NCBI RefSeq assembly: GCF_010993975.1
Contig: NZ_JAACZO010000058.1
Span: 62,001-126,000, forward strand
Source: Halomonas faecis
GTDB taxonomy: Bacteria > Pseudomonadota > Gammaproteobacteria > Pseudomonadales > Halomonadaceae
Direction: 5' to 3'
Length of the DNA stretch: 64,000 bases
Part shown: one piece after another, positions 1 to 9,390 of the stretch
Layout: the number at the start of each line of letters is the position of its first letter
Position numbering within the stretch: the first letter of the stretch is position 1
Program-made: the position numbers and the translations under genes
Notes under the pieces: generated by a model
What the model saw: only the letters and a program-made list of their open reading frames with translations
What the model was told of the DNA's origin: nothing
Databases searched by the model: none

Positions 1-158
1 ACGTCTCGCTGATCGGTTTCGGCACCTTCACCGTGCGCGAGCGTGCTGCTCGCACGGGCAAGAATCCCCAGACCGGCCAGCCGTTGGCCATTCCGGCCAG
101 CAAGACGGTGGCTTTCAAGCCCGGCAAGGGCCTCAAGGATGCCGTCGGCAAGGGCTGA
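1..158 (+). CDS. HU-family nucleoid DNA-binding protein, 3' end only
   Basis: Only the last 51 residues are in the window, read from base 3 to the TGA at 156-158. They contain the GFGTF turn, the DNA-binding arm with the GKNPQTG motif (including the intercalating proline) and the closing [11 protein letters not shown] segment, all typical of HU proteins. HU dimers bend and compact DNA in the nucleoid. The gene lies upstream of recG as in Pseudomonas. The start and promoter lie outside the window, so I cannot say which HU paralogue this is. Confidence 0.93.
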   Translation, partial: VSLIGFGTFTVRERAARTGKNPQTGQPLAIPASKTVAFKPGKGLKDAVGKG

Positions 159-234
159 CGGGCTCCCATGGCGCGGTCTGCTCGATGGCAGGCCGCGGCG
201 CTCCCCCCCCCTCCCCGTTCGAAGCGGACTCGAC

Positions 235-591
235 ATGAAGCTTCAACTGACGCTGTGGCTGTTGGGATGGATGCTCAAGCGCGCGCTGAAGCGCAAGCCG
301 CGTTTCCGTGACAGTCTGAGCGAGATGCGCGGCCTCGATTGGGGCATCGCCACCGAAGATCTCGCCATTGCCCGCCACTACCGCATGTCGCCGCGAGGCA
401 TCGAGACGGGCCGCGGTCTGCCGGTGGATCTCGATCTGGAATTGCGTTTCGTTGACGCCGCCACGGCGCTCGAGATCCTGCGCAAACCCACTCAGCAGGC
501 TTTTCTCGACGGCATGATGGCGGGCCGGGTACGCCTGGTCGGCGACTCCAGCGATCTGCAAAAGCTGCAAAAGCTTCTGAAAGCGCTTTAA
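235..591 (+). CDS. Small conserved protein, possible SCP2-like fold
   Basis: This 118-residue protein has a hydrophobic, basic N-terminus (a Leu/Trp-rich stretch followed by several Arg/Lys) and a C-terminal part with a FLDGMMAGRVRLVGD stretch, reminiscent of SCP2/sterol-carrier-like domains where a small repeated core precedes a C-terminal helix. I chose the ATG at 235 because longer readings run into the HU gene and become low-complexity. It is short and probably cytoplasmic or membrane-associated. Function is unknown and the SCP2 resemblance is weak. It is convergent with recG across a heptamer repeat region. Confidence 0.7.
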   Translation: MKLQLTLWLLGWMLKRALKRKPRFRDSLSEMRGLDWGIATEDLAIARHYRMSPRGIETGRGLPVDLDLELRFVDAATALEILRKPTQQAFLDGMMAGRVRLVGDSSDLQKLQKLLKAL

Positions 592-603
592 GAGCGCTGT
601 TGG

Positions 604-713
604 CGAGTTGCGAGATACGAGCCACGAGCTTCGAGCCACGGGTTTCGATGGGCGAGTTAGACTATGGCCCGTAGCCCGTAGCCCGTAGCCCGTAGCCCGT
701 AGCCCGCAGCCCA
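604..713. repeat. Heptamer repeat region, degenerate then perfect, between convergent genes
   Basis: From 667 to 701 there are five perfect copies of GCCCGTA, then GCCCGCA and a partial unit, ending 3 nt before the recG stop complement. The preceding stretch (about 604-660) can also be cut into 7-bp units of the type ACGAGCC/ACGAGCT. The reverse complement of GCCCGTA, rotated, is ACGGGCT, so the two halves are related heptamers in opposite orientation and could pair in RNA or DNA. It sits between the ends of two converging genes. Confidence 0.85.
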
Positions 714-716
714 GCG

Positions 717-2798
717 TCACACTTGCCCATAACGCCCGGCCTCTGCGCCGAGCCAGCGGCGGATCAGCGGCTGGCTGGCCTCGGGGCGGCTGGCGAGCAA
801 GGCGTCGGCCAGCGGGGCGACCCGTTCGAGGAGGTCGGCATCGCGCTCCAGGTCGGCGATCTTCATCTGTGCCAGACCCGTCTGGCGGGTGCCCAGGACC
901 TCGCCGGGGCCGCGCAATTCCAGATCTTTCTCGGCGATGCGGAAGCCGTCGGTGGTCTCGCGCATCACCGCCAGGCGCTCCTTGGAGTGGGCCGACAGCG
1001 GCGGATGGTAGAGCAGCACGCAGTAGCTCTCGGTACTGCCGCGCCCCACCCGGCCGCGCAGCTGGTGGAGCTGGGAGAGCCCCAGCCGCTCGGGGTTCTC
1101 GATGATCATCAGGCTGGCGTTGGGTACGTCGACGCCCACCTCGATCACCGTGGTGGCGACCAGCAGATCCAGTTCACCGGTCTTGAAGGCCTCCATCACC
1201 GCGGCTTTCTCGGCGGCCTTCATGCGCCCGTGGACCAGGCCGATGGCCAGCTCGGGCAGCGCCTCGGTGAGTTCGTCGCGAGTCGCCTCGGCGGCCTGGC
1301 ACTCCAGCGCTTCCGACTCTTCGATCAGAGTACATACCCAGTAGGCCTGGCGACCATCGGCGCAGGCGTGGCGAATGCGTGCCACCACCTCGGGACGGCG
1401 TTCGTCGGGCACCACGACCGTTTTTACCGGGGTACGGCCGGGGGGCAGCTCGTCGATCACCGAAACGTCCAGATCGGCGTAGGCGCTCATGGCCAGAGTG
1501 CGCGGAATCGGCGTGGCGGTCATCACCAGTTGGTGGGGCGTCAGGCCTCCGGCCTCGCCCTTCTCGCGCAGAGCCAGACGCTGGTGCACGCCGAAGCGGT
1601 GCTGTTCGTCGACGATGGCCAGACCCAGACGCTGGAAGTGCACGTCCTCCTGGAAGATGGCGTGGGTGCCTACCACCAGGCGCACGCGGCCGTCGAGGAT
1701 GGCCGACTTGGTGTCGAGGCGCGCCTTGCCCTTGAGTTTGCCGGAGAGCCAGGCCACCTCGATGCCCAGCGGGGCGAACCAGGCCTGGAAGGTGCGGTAG
1801 TGCTGTTCGGCGAGAATCTCGGTGGGTGCCATCATTGCTGCCTGGCAGTCGCCGGCGATGGCGGCGAGCGCGGCCATGGCGGCGACCACCGTCTTGCCGG
1901 ACCCCACGTCGCCCTGTACCAGTCGCAGCATGGGCACTTCCCGGGCCAGGTCGGCGGCGATCTCGTCGAGCACGCGGCGCTGGGCGCCGGTCAGCGAGAA
2001 GGGTAGCTGGGTAAGAAAACGTGCCTGCAGGCCGCGCCCGCTGGGCAGTGCCGGTGCGCCATCCCGCTGAATTTTCAGGCGCACCTCGCGCAGGCTGAGG
2101 TGGTGGGCGAGCAGTTCCTCCAGCGCCAGACGGCGGCTGGCCGGGTGGCGTCCGCTGGCCAGGGTTTCGGAATCGATGTCCGGCGGCGGGCGGTGCAGCA
2201 CTTGCAGGCAATGGTGCAGCTCGGGCAGGTCGAAGCGTGCGCGCAAGGGGTCGGGCAGCCAGTCGGGCAGCGCTTCCGGAGTATCGTCGAGTTGGGCAAG
2301 TGCCTGTTCGACCAGAGCCCGCAGGCGGCTTTGATGCAGCCCCTCGGTGGTCGGGTAGATCGGTGTCAAGTGATCTTCCACCGGGGCAACGCCACTACCC
2401 AGCAGCCGATACTCCGGGTGGTAGAGTTCGAGCCCCGTGGCGCCGGCTCGGGCCTCGCCGAAGGCGCGCACACGGGAGCCTGGGCGAAACTGTTGCTGCT
2501 GGGCCGGCGAGAAGTGGAAGAAGCGCAGGCTGAGGATGCCGGAGCCGTCGCGCAGGCGCACCAGCAGGCTGCGTCGGCGCCCCCTCACCACCTCGCTCGC
2601 TGCCACCTCGCCCTCCACTACCGCCTCCATGCCCGCCCTGAGAGTGGCAATGGGGGTGATGCGGGTGCGGTCCTGGTAGCGCAGCGGCAGGTGGAAGAGC
2701 AGGTCGGCCACGCTGGATACGCCCAGGCGGGCGAGCTTCACTGAGAGCGCGTCACCCACTCCCTTGAGGTCGGTGACGGGAGCGTCGAGGGTGCTCAT
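717..2798 (-). CDS. recG: ATP-dependent DNA helicase RecG
   Basis: This 693-residue protein has the normal RecG length. It has the N-terminal wedge/OB domain that grips branched DNA, the Walker A motif GDVGSGKT, a DEQH box followed by RFG, and the C-terminal helicase motifs including QLRGRVGRG. RecG remodels stalled forks and Holliday junctions in the cytoplasm. Its ATG overlaps the oxyR stop by 4 nt, so the two are probably translationally coupled, an arrangement matching Pseudomonas. Nothing is odd in the sequence. Confidence 0.97.
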   Translation of the reverse strand: MSTLDAPVTDLKGVGDALSVKLARLGVSSVADLLFHLPLRYQDRTRITPIATLRAGMEAVVEGEVAASEVVRGRRRSLLVRLRDGSGILSLRFFHFSPAQQQQFRPGSRVRAFGEARAGATGLELYHPEYRLLGSGVAPVEDHLTPIYPTTEGLHQSRLRALVEQALAQLDDTPEALPDWLPDPLRARFDLPELHHCLQVLHRPPPDIDSETLASGRHPASRRLALEELLAHHLSLREVRLKIQRDGAPALPSGRGLQARFLTQLPFSLTGAQRRVLDEIAADLAREVPMLRLVQGDVGSGKTVVAAMAALAAIAGDCQAAMMAPTEILAEQHYRTFQAWFAPLGIEVAWLSGKLKGKARLDTKSAILDGRVRLVVGTHAIFQEDVHFQRLGLAIVDEQHRFGVHQRLALREKGEAGGLTPHQLVMTATPIPRTLAMSAYADLDVSVIDELPPGRTPVKTVVVPDERRPEVVARIRHACADGRQAYWVCTLIEESEALECQAAEATRDELTEALPELAIGLVHGRMKAAEKAAVMEAFKTGELDLLVATTVIEVGVDVPNASLMIIENPERLGLSQLHQLRGRVGRGSTESYCVLLYHPPLSAHSKERLAVMRETTDGFRIAEKDLELRGPGEVLGTRQTGLAQMKIADLERDADLLERVAPLADALLASRPEASQPLIRRWLGAEAGRYGQV

Positions 2799-3715
2799 GC
2801 CGTCTCGGGGAGCGCTTCATGGCAGCGCAGAATGGCGCTGGTGACGGCGTCGATGGCCTTGGGCCGCGGAAAGCTGGCACGCCAGGCGACGGCCACGGTG
2901 CGTGACGGCGCCGGCTCGCGGAAGGGGCGACTGATGAGCAGCCCGCTCTCGTAGCGGCCGGTGCCGATGGCCGATTGGGGCAGCACGGTGATACCGAGCC
3001 GGGAGGCCACCATGTGGCGTATCGTTTCCAGCGAGCCGCCCTCGGCGGTGAGGGTGTTGTTGGGGCTCGCAAGCTTGTGGCTGATGGCCGGACAGGCCTC
3101 GAGGATCTGGTCGCGGAAGCAGTGGCCTTCGCCGAGCAGCAGCAGCCGCTCCTGGAGCAGGTCTTCCTTGTCGATGTGGTCGCGCTCCGCCCAGAAGTGA
3201 TCGGCCGGCATCAGCACCTCGAAGGCTTCTTCGTAGAGCGGTTTGGTGACCACGTCGGTTTCGGTGAAGGGCAGGGCGATGATGATGGCGTCGAGCTCGC
3301 CGCTGCGCAGCTTGCGGCGCAGGTTGCCGGTGAATCCCTCCTCGATGTAGAGCGGCATCTGCGGCGCGCTTTGGGCCAGCGCCGGCACCAGCTGGGGAAA
3401 AAGGTAGGGCCCGATGGTGTAGATGGCGCCGATGCGCAGAGGGCTGGCCAGCTGATCGCGGCCCGCCGAGGCCAGCTCCTTGATGACGCTGCTCTGCTCC
3501 AGCACGCGCTGGGCCTGTTCGACGATCTTCTCCCCCATCGGGGTAACCTGTACGGTGGACTTGGAGCGTTCGAAGAGGGCGACGCCAAGCTCCTCCTCGA
3601 GCTTCTTGACGGCCACCGACAGCGTCGGCTGGGACACGAAGCAGCGCTCGGCGGCGCGCCCGAAGTGGCGCTCCTGGGCCAGTGTCACGATGTAACGAAG
3701 TTCTGTTAGAGTCAT
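2795..3715 (-). CDS. oxyR: OxyR, peroxide-sensing LysR-type regulator
   Basis: This 306-residue LysR-family protein has an N-terminal winged HTH (LRYIVTLAQERHFGRAAE, QPTLS) and an effector domain. The stretch GEGHCFRDQILEAC carries the two redox cysteines, nine residues apart, that form the peroxide-induced disulfide in OxyR. That pair is the decisive evidence over other LysR proteins. OxyR activates peroxide-defence genes; ahpC and ahpF lie about 37 kb away here. It is the upstream partner of recG, and an OxyR-like element lies about 50 nt before its start, fitting autoregulation. Confidence 0.95.
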   Translation of the reverse strand: MTLTELRYIVTLAQERHFGRAAERCFVSQPTLSVAVKKLEEELGVALFERSKSTVQVTPMGEKIVEQAQRVLEQSSVIKELASAGRDQLASPLRIGAIYTIGPYLFPQLVPALAQSAPQMPLYIEEGFTGNLRRKLRSGELDAIIIALPFTETDVVTKPLYEEAFEVLMPADHFWAERDHIDKEDLLQERLLLLGEGHCFRDQILEACPAISHKLASPNNTLTAEGGSLETIRHMVASRLGITVLPQSAIGTGRYESGLLISRPFREPAPSRTVAVAWRASFPRPKAIDAVTSAILRCHEALPETA

Positions 3716-3764
3716 GATGGTGCCCGCTGGGCATCCTCTCGGACGATGGATGGGTGGCTTTCCG

Positions 3765-3779
3765 ATAGGGACTTTTTAT
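3765..3779. promoter_or_regulatory. Candidate OxyR half-operator upstream of oxyR
   Basis: The sequence reads ATAG, 7 nt, TTAT, and is part of a GATA-N9-TATC dyad. This matches half of the OxyR consensus (ATAG-N7-CTAT repeated). The same ATAG-N7-TTAT spelling occurs before ahpC. The second half-site is not recognisable here. It lies in the divergent space between oxyR and the SDR gene, where autoregulation would be expected. Confidence 0.4.
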
Positions 3780-3796
3780 CAGGGGGCGAGAGAAAG

Positions 3797-4669
3797 GTGA
3801 AGAAGACGACGCTGATTCTGGGCTGTGGCGATATCGGCCAGGCATTGGGCCGCGAGTTGATCGATGCGGGACACCGGGTGATCGGGGCGCGACGCCATGT
3901 CGCGGCACTGGACGGCAGCGGTATCGAGCCGCTGGCGCTGGATCTCGGCGACCCGGCTTCGCTCGACGCCTTGCCGGATGCCGACTACGTGGTCTACGTA
4001 CTGAGTGCGGACCGCTTCGAGGAAGCCGCGTACCGGGCCGCCTATCCCGATGGCCTCAAGGCGGTACTGCGCACCTACGAAAATCGCGAACGGGCCCCGC
4101 AGCGCCTGCTCTTCGTGTCGTCCACCAGTGTCTACGGTCAGAAAGAGGGCGAGCGGGTCGACGAAGAGAGTCCGGCCGAATCCGCCGGTTTCTCTGGCGT
4201 GTTGATGCGAGAAGCCGAGCAGGCGCTGCACGATAGCCCCATTCCCGGCACCGTGGTGCGCTTTTCGGGCATCTATGGCCCGGGCCGCGATCGCCTGATC
4301 CATCAGGTGCTGGAAGGCCGCATCGCTCCCACGGCACCTCCCATGTACTCCAACCGCATTCACCGTGACGATTGTGCCGGGGTGCTGGCTCATCTGCTTG
4401 GGCTCGGCGAGGCCGGAGAGCCGGTGGAGCCGCTGTATCTGGCCAGCGACTGCGAGCCGGCGCCACTCTATGAGGTGATGCGCTGGATGGCCCAGCAGCT
4501 CAAGGTCGAACCCACCGAGGTGATACAGGCGCCACTGCGCAAGCGTGCCAGCAAGCGCTGCGACAATACGCGCCTGCGCCAATCCGGTTATGAGTTTCGT
4601 TACCCCGATTACCGGGCGGGCTATGCCCAGGTGATGAAAACGGGTGGATTTCTGACACAGCCAGTCTGA
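3797..4669 (+). CDS. NAD(P)-dependent SDR/epimerase-family protein (YeeZ-like)
   Basis: This is a 290-residue Rossmann protein. The N-terminus has a beta strand followed by GCGDIGQALG, a GxGxxG dinucleotide-binding loop. Later come LLFVSSTSVYG, the extended-SDR active-site serine/tyrosine strand, and a SGIYGPGRDRL segment typical of nucleoside-diphosphate-sugar epimerase relatives. The GTG start at 3797 is preferred because it has a GGGGCGAGAGAAAG ribosome site and begins right at the Rossmann strand. The substrate is unknown. It is divergent from oxyR. Confidence 0.85.
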   Translation: MKKTTLILGCGDIGQALGRELIDAGHRVIGARRHVAALDGSGIEPLALDLGDPASLDALPDADYVVYVLSADRFEEAAYRAAYPDGLKAVLRTYENRERAPQRLLFVSSTSVYGQKEGERVDEESPAESAGFSGVLMREAEQALHDSPIPGTVVRFSGIYGPGRDRLIHQVLEGRIAPTAPPMYSNRIHRDDCAGVLAHLLGLGEAGEPVEPLYLASDCEPAPLYEVMRWMAQQLKVEPTEVIQAPLRKRASKRCDNTRLRQSGYEFRYPDYRAGYAQVMKTGGFLTQPV

Positions 4670-4725
4670 GTCAGTTGGTGCACCAGCATTTGGTCAGCCA
4701 TATGCAGCCGAGCTGAATGCTGGCG

Positions 4726-5253
4726 CTATGCATCGGAGGCTGGCGGTGACTGTGCCAGGGTTCGGTAGCAAGCCCCGCGGTGGTCGGTCACCGACTGCAT
4801 CAGAGCGATACGGTCGTAGAGCCAGCGCCAAGCTGGCGGTGGGGGAAGGGCTTGGCTGTCCTGCTTCGTTGCCTGCCGCAACAGGGTGACGTGGGGCAGG
4901 AAGCGCCCGCTGCGACCGGTGATTCCCTGACCTTCGAGAGTTTTCCAGAGGCGGTGGTGCAGCGCCGTGAGTACGGGGTCGGGGCGCTGCCCGCCTATCC
5001 AGACGATGCCCGGGCGGCGAAAATGACCCCAGGCATCCAGCCGCCATTCGCCAGGGGCCACGGTCAGGCCACGCACCCAGTTGGCCAGTGCCTCGGCACG
5101 GGTCTCTTCCACTTCGCCGAGGAAGGCCAGCGTTAGGTGCAGGTTGGCCGTCGGCACCCGCCGCCCGCCGCAATGGGCATGGGCGATATCCGCCAGCTCG
5201 CCGAGGCGCAGGCGCAGCTCGGGCGGCGGGTTCAGCGCCAGGAAGAGCCGCAT
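4726..5253 (-). CDS. thpR: RNA 2',3'-cyclic phosphodiesterase / 2'-5' RNA ligase
   Basis: This 175-residue protein of the 2H phosphoesterase superfamily has both catalytic HxT motifs: HLTLAFLG near residue 59 and HVTLLR near residue 146. The N-terminal strand MRLFLALNPP is characteristic of ThpR/LigT. The enzyme opens 2',3'-cyclic phosphates on RNA and can ligate 2'-5' bonds in vitro. It follows ridA with a 7-nt gap on the same strand, so it probably shares the spoT-ridA transcript. Confidence 0.92.
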   Translation of the reverse strand: MRLFLALNPPPELRLRLGELADIAHAHCGGRRVPTANLHLTLAFLGEVEETRAEALANWVRGLTVAPGEWRLDAWGHFRRPGIVWIGGQRPDPVLTALHHRLWKTLEGQGITGRSGRFLPHVTLLRQATKQDSQALPPPPAWRWLYDRIALMQSVTDHRGACYRTLAQSPPASDA

Positions 5254-5260
5254 GCGCGGC

Positions 5261-5650
5261 TCAATCCCCTATCACCATGATCGCTTCCGCCTCGACCTGC
5301 GCGCCCTTGGGCAGCGCTTTCACGCCTACGGCGGCACGGGCCGGGAAAGGCGCGTCGAAGAACGCCTCCATGACCTCGTTGACGATGGCGAAGTTGTCCA
5401 GGTCCACCAGATAGAGGTTGAGCTTGACGATGTCCTGCAGCGAGCCGGCGGCTTCTTCGCAGACCGCCTGGAGGTTGGTGAAGACCTGGCGCGCCTGGGC
5501 CTCGAAGTCGTCGGAGACCAGCGACATGGTGGCTGGGTCCAGCGGGATCTGGCCGGAGAGGTAGACGGTATTGCCGGCCTTGACGGCCTGGGAATAGGGA
5601 CCGATGGCAGCGGGTGCATTGTCGGTATTGATGACGGCTTTGTTGCTCAT
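5261..5650 (-). CDS. ridA: RidA family enamine/imine deaminase
   Basis: This 129-residue protein begins MSNKAVI with a GGAGGC ribosome site just upstream; a longer TTG-initiated reading is unlikely. It carries AIGPYSQAV, the [11 protein letters not shown] strand and a [21 protein letters not shown] tail, the conserved core of RidA/YjgF trimers that hydrolyse reactive 2-aminoacrylate and other enamines. It lies directly downstream of spoT, as in many gammaproteobacteria. Cytoplasmic. Confidence 0.96.
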   Translation of the reverse strand: MSNKAVINTDNAPAAIGPYSQAVKAGNTVYLSGQIPLDPATMSLVSDDFEAQARQVFTNLQAVCEEAAGSLQDIVKLNLYLVDLDNFAIVNEVMEAFFDAPFPARAAVGVKALPKGAQVEAEAIMVIGD

Positions 5651-5729
5651 GGGAGCCTCCTGGTTGGGTATGCGAGTCGTAACGAAGGGTGTGCCGGCCC
5701 GCAACGACGCGGGCCGACGGGAAACGGGA

Positions 5730-7865
5730 TCAGTTTCCGACGCGCGAGATCTTGCCGACGTGGGAGAGGTTGCGCAGGCGCTTGATGATGCGGGCCAGAT
5801 GGACGCGGTCGTGAACCGCCAGGGTCAGGTGGACGATGGATAGCCGGGCGTCACGCTCTTCGATGCCGATGCGCTCGATGTTGGCATCGGCGTCGGTGAC
5901 CAGGCTGGCCAGTTCGGCGACCAAGCCTCGACGACTTTCGATCTCGATGCGCAGCGCCACGGCGAAATCTTCATGGTGGTCTTGGGACCACTCCAGGGCG
6001 AACAGCTTGTCGGGATCGCTCTTGAGTTCATCGAGGTTGCGGCACTCGGCACGGTGCACCACGATGCCCTTGCCCACCGAGAGGTGGCCGACCACTGGAT
6101 CGCCGGGTAGCGGATGGCAACAGCGGGCGAATTTGATCACCATGCCTTCGGCGCCGCTGATCACGATGGGGCCCTGGGGTCTGGTCGGAGTTTCGTCGCC
6201 GGCCGTGTCGTCGCCCTGGCGAATGTCGATCAGACGGCCAGCCACGGCGTGGGCGACGCGATTTCCCAGGCCGATGGATTCCAGCAGGGCCTCTTCGTTC
6301 TTCACGCCGAGCTCGGCGAGCAGAGTCGGCAACACGTCGTTCGGCAGTTCTTCGAGGCTGGTCTCGTAAGGCCCGAGGGCCTTGTTGAGAAGCCGGCGGC
6401 CGAGCTGCACCGCTTCGGTGTGCTGCTGATGCTTGAGGGCGTGGCGGATCGCCGAGCGTGCCTTGGCGGTGATTACGAAATTTAGCCAGGCGAGATTGGG
6501 CTTGGCCCCGGGCGCGGTGATGATCTCCAGCGTCTGGCCGCTCTCCAGGCGGGTGGAGAGCGGGGCCAGGTGACGATCGATGCGGCAGGCGATGCAGCCG
6601 TTGCCGATGTCGGTATGCACCGCGTACGCGAAGTCGATCACCGTGGCGCCCTGGGGCAGCTCCATGATGTCGCCGCGGGGCGTGAAGACGTAGATGTCGT
6701 CGGGGAAGAGGTCGTTCTTGACATGCTCGATGAACTCCAGCGAATCCCCGGCGTGGCGCTGCATTTCGAGCAGGCCCTTGACCCATTCGCGGGCGCGGGC
6801 ATGGCTGCCCTCGGCGATGGGGTGATCCGTCTGGCCGGCCTTGTAGAGCCAGTGGGCGGCGATGCCGTTGTTGGCCATGGCTTCCATCTCGCGGGTGCGG
6901 ATCTGCACTTCGATGGGCATGCCGCCGCGGCCGAACAGGGTGGTGTGCAGGCTCTGGTAGCCGTTGGCCTTGGGGATCGCGATGTAGTCCTTGAAGCGCC
7001 CGGGCACGGGCTTGTAGAGGTTGTGTACCACGCCCAGGATGCGATAGCAGCTGTCGACGTCGTCGGTGAGAATGCGAAAGCCGAACACGTCCATGATCTC
7101 GGCGAACGACTTGCGTTGGTCGCGCATCTTCTTGTAGATCGACAGCAGATGCTTCTGACGGCCCACCACGGTGCCGGACAGGCCTTCGTCGTCGAGGCTC
7201 TTCTGCAAGGCGTTCTGCACCTGGCGGATCGCCGAGCGGCGGTGGCCGCGAGCGCTGGATACGGCGCGTTTGATGCGCTCGGCGCGCATCGGGTGCAGGG
7301 CCTGGAAGGAGAGATCTTCGAGTTCCACGCGGATGGTATTGATGCCCAGGCGGCTGGCGATGCGAGCGTAGATCTCCAGCGTCTCGCGGGCGATGCGGCG
7401 TTTCTTCTCCGGGCGTAGGGCGCCCAGTGTGCGCATGTTGTGCAGGCGGTCGGCGAGCTTGACGATGATCACGCGGATGTCCCGGGACATCGCCAGCACC
7501 ATCTTCTGGAAGTTTTCGGCCTGGGCGACCGCCTTGTCTTCGAAGGTGATCTGAGTGAGCTTGGAAACGCCGTCGACCAGCTCTGCCACCGGCTTGCCGA
7601 ACTGCTCGCCCAGCGCTTCCTTGCCGACGCCGGTATCCTCGATGACGTCATGCAGCATGGCGGCCATCAGGCTCTGATGGTCCATGTGCATGTTGGCCAG
7701 TATGTTGGCCACGGCGAGGGGGTGGGTCACATAGGGCTCGCCGGAGCGGCGTTGCTGGCCGTCATGGGCCTGTTCGGCATAGTAGAAGGCGCGCTTGACC
7801 TGCTGGATTTCGTCAGCGGGCAGATAGCCGCCGAGTCGGTCGGCCAGGTCGTCGATGGTGAACAT
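5730..7865 (-). CDS. spoT: Bifunctional (p)ppGpp synthetase/hydrolase SpoT
   Basis: This 711-residue protein has, in order: an HD hydrolase domain ([10 protein letters not shown], then LHDVIEDT), the synthetase domain with [18 protein letters not shown], a TGS domain ([15 protein letters not shown]), a zinc-finger-like segment and a C-terminal ACT domain. The intact HD residues indicate working ppGpp hydrolysis and separate it from RelA. It sets the stringent-response alarmone level. It sits in the conserved gmk-rpoZ-spoT-ridA order and lies 21 nt after rpoZ. Confidence 0.97.
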   Translation of the reverse strand: MFTIDDLADRLGGYLPADEIQQVKRAFYYAEQAHDGQQRRSGEPYVTHPLAVANILANMHMDHQSLMAAMLHDVIEDTGVGKEALGEQFGKPVAELVDGVSKLTQITFEDKAVAQAENFQKMVLAMSRDIRVIIVKLADRLHNMRTLGALRPEKKRRIARETLEIYARIASRLGINTIRVELEDLSFQALHPMRAERIKRAVSSARGHRRSAIRQVQNALQKSLDDEGLSGTVVGRQKHLLSIYKKMRDQRKSFAEIMDVFGFRILTDDVDSCYRILGVVHNLYKPVPGRFKDYIAIPKANGYQSLHTTLFGRGGMPIEVQIRTREMEAMANNGIAAHWLYKAGQTDHPIAEGSHARAREWVKGLLEMQRHAGDSLEFIEHVKNDLFPDDIYVFTPRGDIMELPQGATVIDFAYAVHTDIGNGCIACRIDRHLAPLSTRLESGQTLEIITAPGAKPNLAWLNFVITAKARSAIRHALKHQQHTEAVQLGRRLLNKALGPYETSLEELPNDVLPTLLAELGVKNEEALLESIGLGNRVAHAVAGRLIDIRQGDDTAGDETPTRPQGPIVISGAEGMVIKFARCCHPLPGDPVVGHLSVGKGIVVHRAECRNLDELKSDPDKLFALEWSQDHHEDFAVALRIEIESRRGLVAELASLVTDADANIERIGIEERDARLSIVHLTLAVHDRVHLARIIKRLRNLSHVGKISRVGN

Positions 7866-7886
7866 GGGCGCGCCTTGAGCTGGGGG

Positions 7887-8147
7887 TTACTCCTCGATGG
7901 CGATGCCCGGCTCGCCCTCGGGGCGAATTCTGACCGGTGCTTCGATGGGTTCATCGAGCACGCTGGCGTCGACCAGCCCTTCGGCGATCTCGCGCAGGGC
8001 CATGACGGTGGGCTTGTCGTTTTCCCAGGGCAGCTGGGCATCGCGTGAGCCGCGGGCGAGCTGGCGCGCGCGCTGGGTAGAAATCATCACCAGCTGAAAG
8101 CGGTTCTCGACGTTTTCCAGACAATCTTCGACGGTGACTCGCGCCAT
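7887..8147 (-). CDS. rpoZ: RNA polymerase omega subunit
   Basis: This 86-residue protein starts [20 protein letters not shown], the canonical omega N-terminus, with a GGAAGGTCC ribosome site upstream of the ATG at 8147. Omega binds the beta' subunit, helps RNA polymerase assembly and forms part of one ppGpp site, which suits its position directly before spoT. The conserved middle ([12 protein letters not shown]) is present. The C-terminal tail is acidic. Confidence 0.97.
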   Translation of the reverse strand: MARVTVEDCLENVENRFQLVMISTQRARQLARGSRDAQLPWENDKPTVMALREIAEGLVDASVLDEPIEAPVRIRPEGEPGIAIEE

Positions 8148-8216
8148 TTGGACCTTCCTGAACTGTGAAGCGCCGGCCATGGCCGGGCGGGAGTGACAAC
8201 AACGGGACAGATTAGC

Positions 8217-8849
8217 TTACTCGACCGCTGGCGGCTGTGACAAGAGCGCCTGGAGCAGCGGGCCGTGGCGCTCACGGATGCGTGCCACGCTGAGCCGGCG
8301 GCTGATCACCAGCGACTGCAACTCGCGCAGTGCCGTGGTGAAGTCGTCGTTGATCACCAGATAGTCGTATTCGTCATAGTGCGACATCTCGCTCACTGCA
8401 TCGCGCATGCGTCGGTCGATGGTGGCGTGCTCATCGGTGCCACGGCTGGCCAGGCGGCGCTCCAGCTCCTCGCGTGATGGCGGCAGGATGAACACCGACA
8501 CGGCCTCGGACATTTGGCGGCGCACTTGACGGGCGCCCTGCCAGTCGATCTCCAGGATCACGTCCTGGCCGGCGTCGAGCATCGCTTTCACGGCGGGGCG
8601 GGCGGTGCCGTAGTAGTTGTCGAATACCCGAGCGTGCTCGAAGAACTCGCCGCGCGCGATCATGGCTTCGAAGGTTTGCGTGTCGACGAAGTGGTAGTTC
8701 ACTCCGTCCACTTCGCCGCGCCGCTGCGGTCGGGTGGTATGCGATACCGACACCTGAATGCCGTCGAGGCTCTCGATGAGCTCACGGACCAGGGTGGTCT
8801 TGCCGGCGCCGGAGGGAGCGGAAACGATGAACAGCGTACCTTGAGACAT
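8217..8849 (-). CDS. gmk: Guanylate kinase
   Basis: This 210-residue protein has the P-loop SAPSGAGKTTL near its start, followed by VSHTTRPQRRGEVDGVNYHFV, the GMP-binding region. It converts GMP to GDP with ATP. I took the ATG at 8849 (MSQGTLFIV); upstream extension has no family similarity. In relatives the next gene upstream is yicC, but here an accessory segment of about 11.7 kb intervenes, so its promoter region differs from the ancestral arrangement. Confidence 0.96.
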   Translation of the reverse strand: MSQGTLFIVSAPSGAGKTTLVRELIESLDGIQVSVSHTTRPQRRGEVDGVNYHFVDTQTFEAMIARGEFFEHARVFDNYYGTARPAVKAMLDAGQDVILEIDWQGARQVRRQMSEAVSVFILPPSREELERRLASRGTDEHATIDRRMRDAVSEMSHYDEYDYLVINDDFTTALRELQSLVISRRLSVARIRERHGPLLQALLSQPPAVE

Positions 8850-9018
8850 GGGCGTGTCCGTAGTCAGCGGCCTGGGGCGATGGCTTGGGGTCGAGAAGGG
8901 GCGCAGTATCGCATACCCGCCCGACTGCTGCACGCCGGCTCCATCGCTCAAGGCTGCAGTATTCAAGGGGGCTCGCTTGGCCGGAGGGCCTTATTCGGCT
9001 GATTGGTCAGTCGAAACG

Positions 9019-9390
9019 TTAGGCATGCCGGAACATCTGCTCGGTCCAGCCCGGTGCGAGGCGGTGCAGCATCCTTAGCAGTTTCGCCCTGCCGACGTAG
9101 ACCTCCCGTCGGCTCCCCTCCAGCCCGCGTACGCTGCTCGCGGCAGCGGTAGCGGTAGCTGGGCTGATTGTTCCGGTGCCGCGCCCTTCGGTCATGGGCG
9201 TGTCCACCAGGGGAAGGAGGGCATCGAGGGCCCGGATATCTGCACCGCCGCGCTCGCGTTCAACCTCGGCCTGGAAGCGGAAGGCGCGGGTAAATAAAGG
9301 TGCTTAGGCCCGCCTTGGCGGCGCAATGGATGGGGGCGCTCTGTTTGGGTGCCAGAGCCAGGCCGGTGCTGAGATTGACCACGGTGCCTG
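9019..9390 (-). pseudogene. Broken short-chain dehydrogenase (C-terminal part)
   Basis: On the minus strand a reading frame ends at 9019 with VGRAKLLRMLHRLAPG, and an adjacent frame reads VVNLSTGLALAP followed by IHCAAKAGLSTF. Together these give the second half of a classical SDR: the serine strand, the YxxxK region and the C-terminal tail. A frameshift near 9290 separates the two parts, the catalytic tyrosine position reads His, and the N-terminal Rossmann half is missing where the transposase remnant begins. It is non-functional as it stands. Confidence 0.7.

Noticed and set aside
667..713. CRISPR-like array
   Set aside because: Repeats are 7 bp without spacers; no cas genes in the window.
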